DNA of 64,000 bases, from the NCBI GenBank assembly GCA_030015575.1, contig CM057337.1, forward strand, positions 338,406,583-338,470,582, in the 5' to 3' direction. The notes beneath the pieces were generated by a model. That model was not told the origin of the DNA. It saw only the letters and a list, made by a program, of their open reading frames with translations, and searched no databases. Origin of the DNA: Agapanthus africanus. Its lineage: Eukaryota; Streptophyta; Magnoliopsida; Asparagales; Amaryllidaceae. Each line of letters opens with the position of its first letter. Within the stretch, counting starts at the first letter, position 1. The position numbers were made by a program, and so were the translations under genes. Positions 25,815 to 37,593 of the stretch are shown here, piece by piece.

Positions 25815-27820
25815 GTTTTCCCAGAGGCGGAGCCCCGTTAACACCTTTCTAGACACCTAATGAGTTAGCTAATTGTAAACTGTAAAACTCTCCTAGGAGC
25901 AACTATTGCCCACAGTGGGATCGGGATCCAACCATCACATGGAAGGTATGCATTCTCATTGCAAATTTCAACTATTGAAATTCCCGATGTGGTTTTTACC
26001 CCTAATACTCGTGACCTTGGCTAAGGTCAACAAATCACGAGTACTAGTCAAGCTCAACCCGTCATTTCTTGATTAATTAGACCCGTTCACATGACCCTTG
26101 GCTAAGGTCAACAAAGTCATATGCCCGTCCTAATTAATCTGCATCATATGCATTTGTAGGAAGACATCACTTAGCTACCGTACACTACGCCTTGGCTAAG
26201 GTCAACAAACGTAGCACGAATACTAAGTACTCTACTTCCTAAAATGACGGAGGGTTGCGGATGATTTTTAAGAAAATCTTTAACGCTTTGAGCTTGATAT
26301 CGTTGTAGAATCAAATGATTTTCAAAAGGAGTGGCTTAAGCTCCGCAGTTTTGAAATATAGCTTTTTCATAAATAGCCGAGTGGTTTTTAAATCCGATTC
26401 TACAACATCTTTTTAGGTTTATTTTCTTCACATTAATCACATTAATGTAATCCCATCATTTAAGTCCTTAAGCCAATCACAGAAAAGAAACGAAAATAAC
26501 ACATACGCTTATGCCATCCGCATTCGCCGCAATGTTCCGTTATGCACCGTTAGGTTACTTAACTAACGGCATACCGCGACGGGACTAGCGCGGGTGTAAA
26601 ACATAAGCAACGTCTACTATATATCATATATATAATATGTCATTCGTCTCAGATATCACAGAACACAGGCAGCAGAAACATAGATATAACATGGGATATA
26701 CTAGGACGTCCGTATTTAGTATTTAGCCAGAATAGAAAATACGGATTCCACAGTCGCGATGAATAGCCAAGCCCACATCCTGGACCCCTACGAGAGCGGC
26801 AAGTGACCCTGCCAATTCTGGAGTTTAGGAGACCCGGTCTCGACTCCTCGAGATGGCCTCCCACTGAACCCCAGAACCCGGTCACCTGTGCTCCCCTCCT
26901 TGGGTCCATCCTAATGCGGAAAAGTAAATAATATACAACACTGGTGACACAACCTCAACCCGGAAGTGCCCCAAATAAAAGAATATTACATTACATTTGA
27001 ATTTACATGAATGAAAATATAAAACTCTCATCTCACATAAAAACCCCCCGGCTATTCAATCGCGACAATCCTGCACATCATATCTCAGCAATACATAATA
27101 TCTCATATCATCAACGTAAGTAAGTATGCATACCCCAATTGTCGTTGATGTATAGCAACGAAACCGGCGATATCGAACATACTACACTTACGGTCACAGA
27201 AAAGAAAGTGTAAAACTACAATATTTGGAATACACATTCTCTTTAGACATCATAAATGCGAAATATCACATATTTCGTATTTCATGCCTAAACTATATGA
27301 ATTCCACATATTGTATCACATTCCAGATAAACAGACAGTATTAAAGTTTCGAACGAACGATCAAGTACCCAAGATTCACTAAAGCTCAACACTTGAGCAG
27401 GGTTTAAAAATCCGAAGTGTGACACAGTAGTAGCGGTCCAGCCGTAGAAGGGTCAAGCCAACGCCTCACATGTGGCACGCCGTACTGCCCCAAACCCTAA
27501 GGTACAAAGGGCAGTTCAAGACGGTCACATAATCGAGTTAAGGTTTGTTGTCTTCTAAAGGGTCCACCACAAAAAGACTTGCACGTATCTCCAAAGTATT
27601 TAAACCCTATGAATAGTGAGCAAATGATACTCATTCAAACACTTCAATACTTTCTAGTTTACCCGGAAAAGCAACGAAATGAAAATTCTGATCGAATCTA
27701 CGCGTCCAAAACCATCTCCAAAAAATACAGTGCTATTTTCAGATTAAACATACCTAAAACACTGTACAAGAATATATAAGAATTACAGTAGAAAAATTAT
27801 CCAATGATGCCTCTGTACGG

Positions 27821-27864
27821 CCGCGGAACCGCGGCCTAAGCCAGGAAATGCGGCGGTTCCGCGG
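27821..27864. repeat. GC-rich perfect hairpin in B1 leader
   Basis: CCGCGGAACCGC (27821-27832) and GCGGTTCCGCGG (27853-27864) are perfect 12-bp complements around a 20-nt spacer. It lies about 190 bp from the primer site and shares the core GCGGAACCGC with the A hairpin at 7077-7116. Confidence 0.9.
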
Positions 27865-28049
27865 TGGTTTATTCTCTTCAGGTCATCGAATTTCACTGTT
27901 ATTCTTATAACTTCCTGCTGTATTTTTTACGTATTTTTAATTATGAAAAATGTCAAATTTTAAAATTTGTCCAGAGAGGTCTTAAAATGTCGTATTTTTA
28001 TCCGATCGGGATTTTTACTTCGTAAAAGCGTCGCCTAATGTTCTAGGTC

Positions 28050-28062
28050 GGCTCTGATACCA
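28050..28062 (-). other. Primer binding site of B1 (tRNA-iMet)
   Basis: The minus strand reads TGGTATCAGAGCC, one base from the LTR at 28064. Confidence 0.93.
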
Positions 28063-28063
28063 A

Positions 28064-30161
28064 TGAAAGGTTTGCCTAGCACCCTTTGTAGAGTTTTGAA
28101 GCATCATATATCTCAAAGTTTAGATTTTTATGGTGCTAAACAAGCATACAAAGGAATCGATCCTATAAAATTAGGGTTTCGAAAATTAAAGCGAATAAAA
28201 AACTAGGGTTTCGAGACTACAACCTTTGTAGCTCCCTTTCGCTGGACTCTTTGGTCTCTTGGGTGTTGGAAGAAGGTCCTCTTGAAGTCCTCTCACGTCC
28301 ACGACGATCCACCCGGAGTTCCTCGTCCAAGCTCGCAACTTCGATTATCAAGATGAGAATCGAAGAGAACACTCTAAACAAGTTGGCTAAACTTGTGTAG
28401 AATGATGTTGTGGTTTAAATTCTCACTTCAAAAACCTTTCTTTATGTGTGTTTTACTCACTAGAAAAAACTAGAGAGCAAATGGTGAAGGAGGAAGAAGA
28501 TGGAGGCTTTCTTTTTTAAACAAGAGTAAAAATGATAACCATGAAAAGAAATGAAATATATCTTTATATATTTTATTTCTTCTCACTACAAACCATGGTT
28601 AAATGATGGAGACATTATTTAACTTGAGTTTTACAACACAAAGAGAAGGATAACTCATGGTTAGAAGTAGGTGAGCATGGTTAGGTTTAAAGAAGAATGT
28701 AGAAGCAAGCAAGAATTATCCTTATCTTTTCTATTTTGTTTTAAACAATAAATCAAATAATAATCCATATATTCAACCATGGTGTGAGTCTTATATTTCC
28801 ACCATTTCCATGTGTAAACAACCATGATAGATGGGTGTATGTATGTATGTATGTATGCACATCCATATGTGCATGAAACTAGTAAGAAAGAAAGAAAGAA
28901 AAACATACATGCATGCACACATCCATCATCCAAGAAAAGGTTTCAAATGAGAAAACTAATGGTTAAATGATAAATCTACACTTGATTTATCAATCTGGCC
29001 ATATCACATATGACCCTACCAAAAGCAAGTCGCCCGATCAATGTACGGTATCATATACGCGCATTTTAATCGAGTCCATGCGCATATCGCATACGCGCAC
29101 CACAACGTTTCGTCTGGACTAGGTAACTCCTTTGTGGGACTCTAAGACTCGTCAATACGCCGGCAGAGGGTGATGATCATATCAAGCACCCCCAAGCCGC
29201 AAGCGGTCAGCTAAACGTAACGGCCACCCGGGTATTGAGCGATCAGAAGAAAACAAGCGAACCTGTTACAACTCCCGTCGAGCCAACCGGCAACACTACC
29301 GTACAGTCCAGTCTCTTCGTCAAATATGCTGCATATCGAGCCTAGGGATGGTCACGTCGACCCCAATAACTCAATAAGTCATGCCGGTGAATGGTCTATA
29401 ATAGATCGAGAAACTACTGATAACACTTATCAGCAAATCTCAGCAGCCCTGGCCAGGGACTTACTGATATAACCAGTCGGGCACAGCACAGCATCAACTC
29501 CCAATACCGGGAGAGACGAAACCCCTCCTATCGCTCATTGTCTTCGTGTGTCTCGGGACTGTACCCAACGGCCACCTGTTTGCACGACTCAGTAGAGCCG
29601 TGGTAGGGTGGCAATCAAAGTACAGTGGGAGAACACACAAGATATGACGATCTCGGGTCTACAGACTAACCTGTACCAGTGTCACCTGAGAACTTCTATC
29701 CGACGATAGATATAATTCCATATAGGAGTTCTCGGTGAGTCCGTCCAGTGTACCCAGTCACCACTGAGCACCCGTATATGATCTTGATGTCAAACATCGA
29801 TGAATGTGGGAACATTCATCGCCCATCGTATGGGTCTAGTATCATATACGCTAGTCTACTCTGGTATATCATTGCCCCGTCTCGATATACCTATGACTAA
29901 GGACTTTCCAGGATATGCTTATAGACTACAGATGTCCCACTAGTATATGATCTCCATCATAATCAGAGTAGTCAAGCCGATATCCTCAGGGCTTTATCAG
30001 CATGTATGAATGAATAAAAGCATGATCAAATCAACATGTCAGATAAAGAAGAACCAGATAGCATACTATCATGTCGAGCAAGAATGCATACTGAATATAT
30101 ATACATGTACAAATACATCCACTCTCATATAATGGCCTCTAGGGCATACATATATCCAACA
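28064..30161 (-). repeat. LTR shared by B1 and B2 (2098 bp)
   Basis: Starts TGAAAGGTTTGCC beside the B1 primer site and ends ATCCAACA beside a second polypurine tract followed by B2 pol. One LTR therefore serves as the 5' LTR of B1 and the 3' LTR of B2, both on the minus strand. It contains TGTA (about 28836-28857) and AAAG (about 28884-28903) microsatellites and a GCGC-armed palindrome near 29080-29098. Confidence 0.93.
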
Positions 30162-30175
30162 ATCTCCCACTTGCA
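30162..30175 (-). other. Polypurine tract of B2
   Basis: Same sequence and position as the B1 tract, directly against the shared LTR. Confidence 0.88.
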
Positions 30176-33100
30176 CTAAGGCCAGTTATTGGCGTATCTC
30201 ATACCCAACATCTCAAAAAGTCGCTCATGCTGCGGCTGAGGGAGGGCCTTGGTGAATAGATCCGTGGCGTTATTCTTTGTGTCTACTCTCCTAATCTCGA
30301 TCTCGCGGCGATCTACAATCTCCCGGATCAAATGAAAACGCCTCAGGATGTGTCTGGAACGCTGATGGGATCTGGGCTCCTTGGCTAACGCCATAGCCCT
30401 ATTATTATCACAATACAAAGGTATTGGATCAATAATGGTTGGAACTACTCCTAGCTCCGAGACGAACTTCTTCATCCAGACGGCTTCCTTGGCAGCATCA
30501 TTTGCAGCAATGTACTCAGCTTCCATCGTAGAGTCTGCAACGGTATCTTGTTTGGAACTCTTCCAACTCACCGCCCCTCCATTGAGGGTAAATACAAACC
30601 CAGAGATAGATTTGCTGTCGTCCTTATCGCTCTGGAAGCTCGAATCGGTAAAGGCCTCCATTTGGAGATCTTCATTACCATACACCAAGAACAATTCTTT
30701 AGTCCTTCGTAAGTACTTAAGAATGTTTTTCACAGCTGTCCAGTGGTTCTCCCCCGGGTTGGATTGATACCTGCTTACAACACTGAGTGCATAAGCTACA
30801 TCTGGGCGTGTACATAACATCGCATACATTATAGATCCTACTGCCGAAGCATAGGGTATAACGCTCATGCGATCTCTCTCTTCATCGGTCTTTGGACAAA
30901 AATCCTTAGAGAGAGTGACCCCATGGCAAGCGGGTAAGGCACCCCACTTGGAGTCTTCCATACTAAACCTTTTTAGGATGGTGTCAATGTACCTGGTTTG
31001 GGACAATCCCAATAACATTTTGGATCTATCCCTATAGATCCTTATGCCCAGGATGTATGTGGCATCACCCAGGTCCTTCATGGAGAACCTTAGCGATAAG
31101 AAAGATTTGACCGACTGTAGCATAGGAATATCATTTCCTATCAGAAGAATGTCATCCACGTACAATACGAGGAATGTGACAGCTCTTCCTACAGCCTTCT
31201 TATAAACACAAGGTTCATCTGGATTTTTGATGAAATCAAACTCTTTGATAACATCATCGAAACAGATGTTCCAACTCCAAGATGCCTGCTTTAACCCATA
31301 TATGGATTTAAGCAATCTACATGCTTTCCCGCTGCTCCCACTGTCAATGAAGCCCTCTGGCTAATCCATATAAACGCATTCTTCTAAATCTCCATTTAGA
31401 AATGCTGTTTTAACGTCCATCTGCCAGATTTCAAAGTCGTAGTGAGCAGCAATAGCAAGTAGGATCCGAATGGATTTAAGCATGGCTACGGGCGAAAAAG
31501 TTTCGTCATAGTCCAAACCTTGTCTTTGACGAAAGCCTTTCGCCACAAGTCTTGCCTTATAGGTCTCTACCTGCCCATCTACACCAATCTTTCTTTTAAA
31601 AATCCATTTGCACCCCACAGGTTTTACCCAAGGGGGTACAACGTCCAAAGTCCATACTTTGTTGGTGTACATAGACTCCATTTCGGATCTCATGGCATCC
31701 AGCCACTTCACAGAGTCTCTACTCGTGATAGCTTGCTGAAAACTGGTAGGATCATCATCATCCATGATACAGTCTTCTCTGTCACCATCAATGAGGAAAC
31801 CGTAGTACCTCTCCGGTGGGCGAGAAGTCCTACCAGACCTACGGAGTGGCCGGGGTTCTTCAGTTTTTATTGCAACAGCCAGTTCAACCAAATCGTCATT
31901 TGTAGTTTGTGTCTCTAGAACCTCTTCTAGATCCACCACCTTGCCATCATCTTTATCTGTGAAAAACTCTTTTTCCAAGAATGTGGCATGTTGAGAAACA
32001 AACACTTTTTGTTCCTCTTTGTGGTAGAATAGATATCCATAAGAATTCTTTGGATATCACACAAAGTTACACATGACTGACTGTGTCTCGAGTTTGTCCG
32101 GATTTTGCTTTTTAACATAGGCCGGGCAACCCCAAATCTTAATTCTCTTTAGAGATGGTCTCTTCCCATACCATATCTCATATGGCGTGGTAGGTACGGT
32201 TTTGGTTGGAACCCTGTTTAGCAGAAATGCTGCAGTCTCCAATGCATGCCCCCAAAACGAGACGGGTAACTCTGCGTCACTCATCATGGACCGGACCATA
32301 TCTAATAGGGTCCTATTCCGTCGTTCTGACACACCGTTGTGCTGTGGTGTGTAAGGGGGAGTGAGCTGAGAGAGAATCCCATTCTCTTTTAGGAAGTTTG
32401 CAAATTCTGTACTGAGATACTCACCACCTCGATCTGATCGAAGCATCTTGATACTCAAGCCGGTTTGTTTTTCTACTTCTTGTTTATATTCAATGAATTT
32501 CTCGAAAGCTTCGGACTTGTGCTTTAATAAAAATACACGACCGAATCTTGAGAAATCGTCAGTGAATGTAATGAACTATGAAAAACCGCCTCTAGCCTGT
32601 GTAGACATTGGCCCACATACATCACTATGTATGAGGCCTAGGAGCTGAGTAGCTCTTTCTCCGTGTCCGGTAAACGGAGTTTTGGTCATTTTACCCTTGA
32701 TACAAGACTGGCAAGTCGCATAAGATTTATATTCAAAAGAGTTTAAATATCCATCTTTGTGTAACTTGTTTAGTCTTGTTTCGTTAATATGACCAAGTCT
32801 ACAGTGCCAAAGAAAAACTTCATTAAATTCTGAAAGTTTTCTTTTATTAGTGTGTTGTATACTGAAAACTGTGTGTTGATTTAGGACATATATTCCGTTA
32901 TTAAGCGTACCATACCCAACCAACATTTGATTCAGGTGAATGTTCATAACATTGTTCTGCAAAACAAAATTATATCCTTCATTGTCCAACAAAGAAACGG
33001 ATATTATATTACATAGCATACTTGGTACAAAATAACATGGATTCAAAACCAAAATACATCCAGATGGCAACCCCAAGTGATACTCTCCCACTGCGACTGT

Positions 33101-33247
33101 ATGTTCATTGGAACCATTTCCAACGCGGAGAGTATGGTCACCTGTCTTCAAAACCTTGCTATTTCTCAGTCCCTGCATAGAATTGCAAATGTGAGAACCT
33201 GAACCGGTATCTAATACCCAGGAAGCAGAGTTTATTGAAAAACAGTT
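30176..33247 (-). pseudogene. Copia pol of B2, truncated and interrupted
   Basis: Near-identical to B1 pol. RNase H and RT including YVDDILL are open from 31315 to 30176. A CAG to TAG change near 31360 (in MDQPEGF), a GGA to TGA change near 32056 (in FVGYP), and the same TAG seen in B1 (here 32576-32578, within GGFS-FITFTDD) divide the frame. The copy stops inside the protease region at 33247, just after NCFS on the sense strand, where unrelated gypsy-side sequence begins. Gag, leader and 5' LTR of B2 are absent. Confidence 0.9.
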
Positions 33248-34140
33248 TCGGATAGAGGACCTTACCCAGATGCGTTGTGAGTTGATCGAGAACAGACGAG
33301 TATTGAGTATTCCTCCGATGGTTGGGACGAGTTCCCGAGGACGTGTTCGACCAGATATCTTATACAGAGTGATGAAAATACCGAGTTCGTAACTTCGAGT
33401 CCATGTGAAAGACTCCGGATTGACCGTGGCCGAGAACAGTTGCAGTGCGCAGATAGCATGATGTGACGTCGAAGTGGACGATAATACAGACAAGTGGAAC
33501 CAGAGGTTCGCGCGAGAGGTTTGCGAACTGTTGTTACTCCCCATCGAGATCAGAGATCTGATATGCTTACAGAGGCGTTGGGATGCGGCCAATTCCCGAG
33601 GAAATGTTGTGCTGAGAACGCAGATGTCCAGAAAGCGAGAAAAGATTATGCAAGAGTACCAGCCTTCGTATAGTTCGGCATAGGCGAGATTGGAAGAGAC
33701 CCTGAACAGGTTCCTTCCAGAACACTGTTGTGATGAGATTTTCACCCAGGATCAGTTGGGTCACGTGTAGTCAGAGGGCCAGAGGCTGACGCCAGTGACG
33801 TGCTGCTTTACGAGTGGTCGTGATGATTGGCCGAGAGATGACCAGAGAAGTGCCAGAACGGAATCGTTCCCGTTCGCACACCTGACCGGGACGATGAGCC
33901 GATGGATTGCGAGATTGGTAAATCCATAGAGAAGATGAGGACCCAGAGACAGAGGACGCCAGACCATGAGCAGGAGGCAAGCGGATGTTCTTGTTCTGCA
34001 GGTTTTGGGTGCACCGACATTTTTCGACATTGTAGGAGGTATATCTCGATGTCATTTATTGCGATTTGCGTTTGTGATCCGAGTATCACTCTTATATCGC
34101 TTGGATTTGAGTTTTGATGATTGGGTATCGTGATATTGGT
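33248..34140. other. Unrecognised interior of gypsy F
   Basis: About 900 bp without a convincing conserved domain on either strand. Plus-strand frames of 65-70 codons are broken. On the minus strand a frame runs from 33745 across the junction into the B2 protease region. It is probably decayed retroelement interior, because it lies between the B2 break and the F 3' end. Confidence 0.45.
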
Positions 34141-34144
34141 TTTC

Positions 34145-35139
34145 GTGCACCATGACTGCACCTACTGGGTATTTACATTTTTGTGCATAGTTATTGCACT
34201 TGGTATATATTTTATACACCGTTGTGTTGATTTGTGATTTGTGCATATCTATTGCACTTGATGTCGATTTTGTGCTTTGGCTGCATATGTTTATGATTTC
34301 GTGGATTTCATACAGTTGCCTTGATTTTGTGCATGTGGTACGCACTCAATTTGATTTTTGCACTCGGTATAGCTCACATATGCTTGCAGTGCATTGATAC
34401 GTGTTTTGTGCATGAAGTTGCACGCGTTTATGATTTTATACACCTGGGTACACTCGGCCTGGCTTTTATATGCATTTGAGTTATTGATGAGTTTTCGTGT
34501 ACTGGATGCACTGTATTTGTATTTCGTGCACTGATTGCACTAGATTTGCATTTCATGCGTTTGTTGCACCAGGTGGTTATTTCGTGCGTTGATTGCACTA
34601 GGTTTATATTTCGTACATTGGTTGCGCTGATTTATGCCTTTGGGCATTCATTTTACCAGATTTGTGTTTTCGTGCGCGTTGGCGCTTGCCGTTCGTTTTC
34701 GTGCATGCTACTGCACAAGATGCTTTTTACGGACCTGACACGCTTGGATTGGATTTTGCGCACATTCGGCGCTTGATATTAGATTTGTGCATGTTGGATG
34801 CACTTGGTTTAGATTTTATTCGTGCATGTTGGATGCACTTGACTTAGAGTTTATTCGTGCATGATAGATGCACTTGATTTGGATTTTTGCGCATGTTGGG
34901 CGCATGATATAAGATATGATTTTGTGCACACCGGATGCACTCAATTGGGATTTTCATTCGTGCATGTTAGTTGCACTGAATTGAGATTTTCGTGCACTCT
35001 AGATGCACTTAAAATTGTTGTCGTGCACACCCGTTGCACTGGACAGATGCTTTCGTGCACACCTGTTGCACTTAGTTTTGCTTTTGTGCATATTGTGGCA
35101 CTTGTATTTGGATTTGATTTCCGTGCGCACCAGACGCAC
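34145..35139 (+). repeat. Array of about 25 short inverted repeats (GTGCA...TGCAC)
   Basis: Units of 15-17 bp consist of a 5-base arm, a 5-7 base centre and a complementary arm, separated by AT-rich spacers of roughly 12-21 bp. Clear units start at 34145, 34183, 34241, 34329, 34408, 34497, 34526, 34555, 34584, 34613, 34701, 34758, 34787, 34822, 34857, 34889, 34924, 34960, 34992, 35023, 35055, 35086 and 35123. Five successive starts (34497 to 34613) are exactly 29 bp apart; later steps are mostly 29-37 bp. Some units have changed both arms together: GCGC with GCGC (34758, 34889) and GTGCG with CGCAC (35123). It lies between the gypsy F interior and its 3' LTR. No function is known to me. Confidence 0.88.
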
Positions 35140-35820
35140 GTGATGGTTGGATATGCCTTTTGAGGCCGATTTTGCTTTTGAGCACCTTGTTTTCATGATG
35201 GGCATTATGTTATGTAGTAGCCGAACAGGACTGATCTGAGGACAGTACCTGAGTATTTTGCAAGCATTAAAAGTTTAACAAGAGGTGTTCAAAAGGGAGC
35301 TATAGTCTCGCTATTTCTTACGTGTCTGTGAGCGACACGAATGTTTACAAAGGAAAACCTTTTGAGATATTTCAAAAACGGCGGAACGTATATTTAGCAA
35401 AACATATATGGACATATATTATTATTTTACAAAAGAGCGTCCGTCACTTATGCTGTGAGTTACGCATCACGCGGCGATTCAGAAAGATTTTGCATGTATT
35501 TTTATTCAGATTTTGGAATTTTTCGAGGATGCGTACCATACACGTATTATAGTATTTGACTAGTGTACATTGGATTTCTATAATGGACTTCGAGACCTGT
35601 ATCTCCATTATAACTCCGAGGATATGCGTGAAAATCTGATAATTTGCGTGACGCTTGACGAAGTTCGGTTTTTGAGTTTTGTACTCGTTTTCATGCGCAC
35701 TTGACGTGCTGTGTTATTTCTATATCTTCCGTGACTTCGGAGCCCCGTTGATTTGAGTTGAGTATTGAAATGTTTTAGTATTTGGGGATTTAAATTTAAA
35801 TTAGGGGACTGAATTTATTT
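35140..35820 (+). other. 3' untranslated interior of gypsy F
   Basis: About 680 bp between the inverted-repeat array and the polypurine tract. No domain recognised. Confidence 0.5.
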
Positions 35821-35833
35821 AAGGAGGGAAGAT
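35821..35833 (+). other. Polypurine tract of gypsy F
   Basis: AAGGAGGGAAGAT immediately before the LTR start TGCAACATTTC. It closely matches the tract of gypsy C. Confidence 0.88.
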
Positions 35834-36898
35834 TGCAACATTTCAGAAAAATATAAATTATTATTTTTGGAATTTAATATTAAAATAATATATTTTCCCG
35901 AAAACTGCCGATTTGCGAAATTGGGGTTTTTGATAAAGGGTATAAATATATACCAATAATTATGAAATAAATGGAAATTAAAATGATTTATTCATTTAAA
36001 AATATATTTAAGGGATTTGGCATTTTTAAAATTTATTATATGCAGTTTAAATAAACACCCGATTAGTGCACTGCTAATCGCGATTAAGCCAAATCCGTGT
36101 TTCTACAGTTTTCATGGTTAGTGCACCATGACATGTTTCATTTGGTTACATGCTCATTTGTGTTGTTTTATGTTATGGTTTTAGTATGGTGAGAAAGGAA
36201 TAAGAAAAGAGACAATGATTGAGGGGAGAGAGAGAGGGGACATAATGATGATATGAGACCATGCTAGGAGAGAGAATGAGAGTGAGAAAGAGAGAGAGAA
36301 GGAGAGTGCTGCCCCATATCTTTTCCCCCACCATTTCCTTCATCTCCTTCTTCATCCTCAAGCCCCTCATTCTACCCTCATGACCCATCTCCAACCTTTC
36401 ATCAAAACCCCATATCCCCTTCACAAAAGATAATCACCTTCTCACCCTCATCGCAATGGACCAAGCAAGGTTAGATTTTGAAGACTTGGGACTTTTAGGG
36501 TTTTGCTTAGGTGTAACCATGAGGTATAATCCCTTCCATTTAGTTTAGTTATGTATTCCTAGCATTTTAGTTTAGTTTAGAATTCGTTTCATGATGGATT
36601 TGTGATGATGGAAATTTCAAGAGAGGAATTAGGGCTTTTTTGGAATTGGTGTTGGGTAGTGGCTGCCTACAGACTTTAGTGTCAACTTTACTGGCCAATG
36701 CCCGGATTTGAAAACAAATCACGAATTTAGAATTTTTCTCGACATCGAATATTAACAGTTGTGATAGTATTATGGAATCTGGAGTAACCCGGGGGCACTA
36801 AAAATAATTTTGCAAAGACAGTGAGGTAAGCAGGTGATTGTGAATGTACACTAGAGACCTGAGACCCTCCCCTCACTAAGTGGCCGCAGATTTATTCG

Positions 36899-36923
36899 AC
36901 TTGGCCGCAAATTGCGGCCAAGT
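36899..36923. repeat. Near-perfect palindrome in F LTR
   Basis: ACTTGGCCGCAA (36899-36910) and TTGCGGCCAAGT (36912-36923) are perfect complements around one base. A related TGGCCGCAG lies about 20 bp upstream. Confidence 0.85.
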
Positions 36924-37593
36924 GGTGGGTGTATGGTGTGGATTTTGGTATGTGGCATTGTTATCGTATATCTAGAGTAACCTCATATGCAAAATTGGCT
37001 AGTTTGACCTGAGTCGAAATCTGGGAAGGGTTTTCCTATATTGCTGTTTTCGTATTTTCCGTATTTTGAATGCTTGGTTTTGGTTATTGGTATTGTAATT
37101 GGTTGTTGAATGTTTGTACATCAACGACTAGGGATAATTGGTTGGTTTTGCATGCGTGGCCTATAGGTTCTAACCTATACGCGATCCATGTGCCGTTTTG
37201 GTTTCCAGATTCGATTTTAATAGCGATTGCGACTGTGTATTATTGTAGGTACCTTCGCGTGGATTCCGAGGCAACGGAGCGTGGCATCATTGACTTCGGC
37301 AAGCAAGGATCAAGGTGAGTAGATTTATATCTACGGGGGAAGTCGGGTGGATGGCGTATAGCACCCCCGTAAAGTTTTGGTGGAAACCGATTTGTAGCAT
37401 ATGGTTAAGAAAACCTAGATTAGGAAACTAGGGTTAGAGTTAAAAGATTGTTAGTGAAACCATATTATAAACTAAAGGATAGTTAGAAGTGTTTTGATAC
37501 GACTAGTATGTGATGACGGAATTTGAGAATGACATTTGACGATATTGCCGTTTAGGGTACTATAGGACTAGATAGCCGACAAAATTGTGTCAT

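Larger units (their letters stand above)
25566..28049 (-). other. 5' leader of B1
   Basis: Leader of about 2.5 kb between the primer site and gag. Features: a pyrimidine tract just upstream of gag on the sense strand; a GAAA-loop hairpin (25779-25794) inside a longer stem; three CCTTGGCTAAGG motifs (26014-26201); a structured module from 26515 to 26596; a block at 26649-26909 whose minus-strand frame (MDPRRGAQVTGFW) resembles one in the A leader; and a 12-bp GC hairpin (27821-27864). It has no coding gene beyond short upstream frames. Confidence 0.78.
9638..30161 (-). mobile_element. Copia element B1, with elements A and C nested in its left LTR
   Basis: Minus-strand copia element. Its left (3') LTR is split: the first part lies left of element A outside the window, then 9638-10350, then gypsy C, then 21241-21632. 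The interior is 21633-28063 and the right (5') LTR is 28064-30161. By eye the left and right LTRs differ at about 2%, more than the paired LTRs of the nested elements A and C. That fits B1 being the older host. Confidence 0.88.

Noticed and set aside
33474..34161. Several overlapping frames of 65-117 codons on both strands
   Set aside because: No frame is favoured and none has a domain; GC-richer retroelement sequence gives such frames by chance.
34145..35139. CRISPR array
   Set aside because: The regular spacing recalls one, but the units are short, variable inverted repeats with diverged AT-rich spacers in a plant retroelement, and there are no cas genes.
34194..35163. Protein made of repeated VH-CT-L units
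   Set aside because: The frame shifts repeatedly through the array and the conservation is in complementary DNA arms, not codons.
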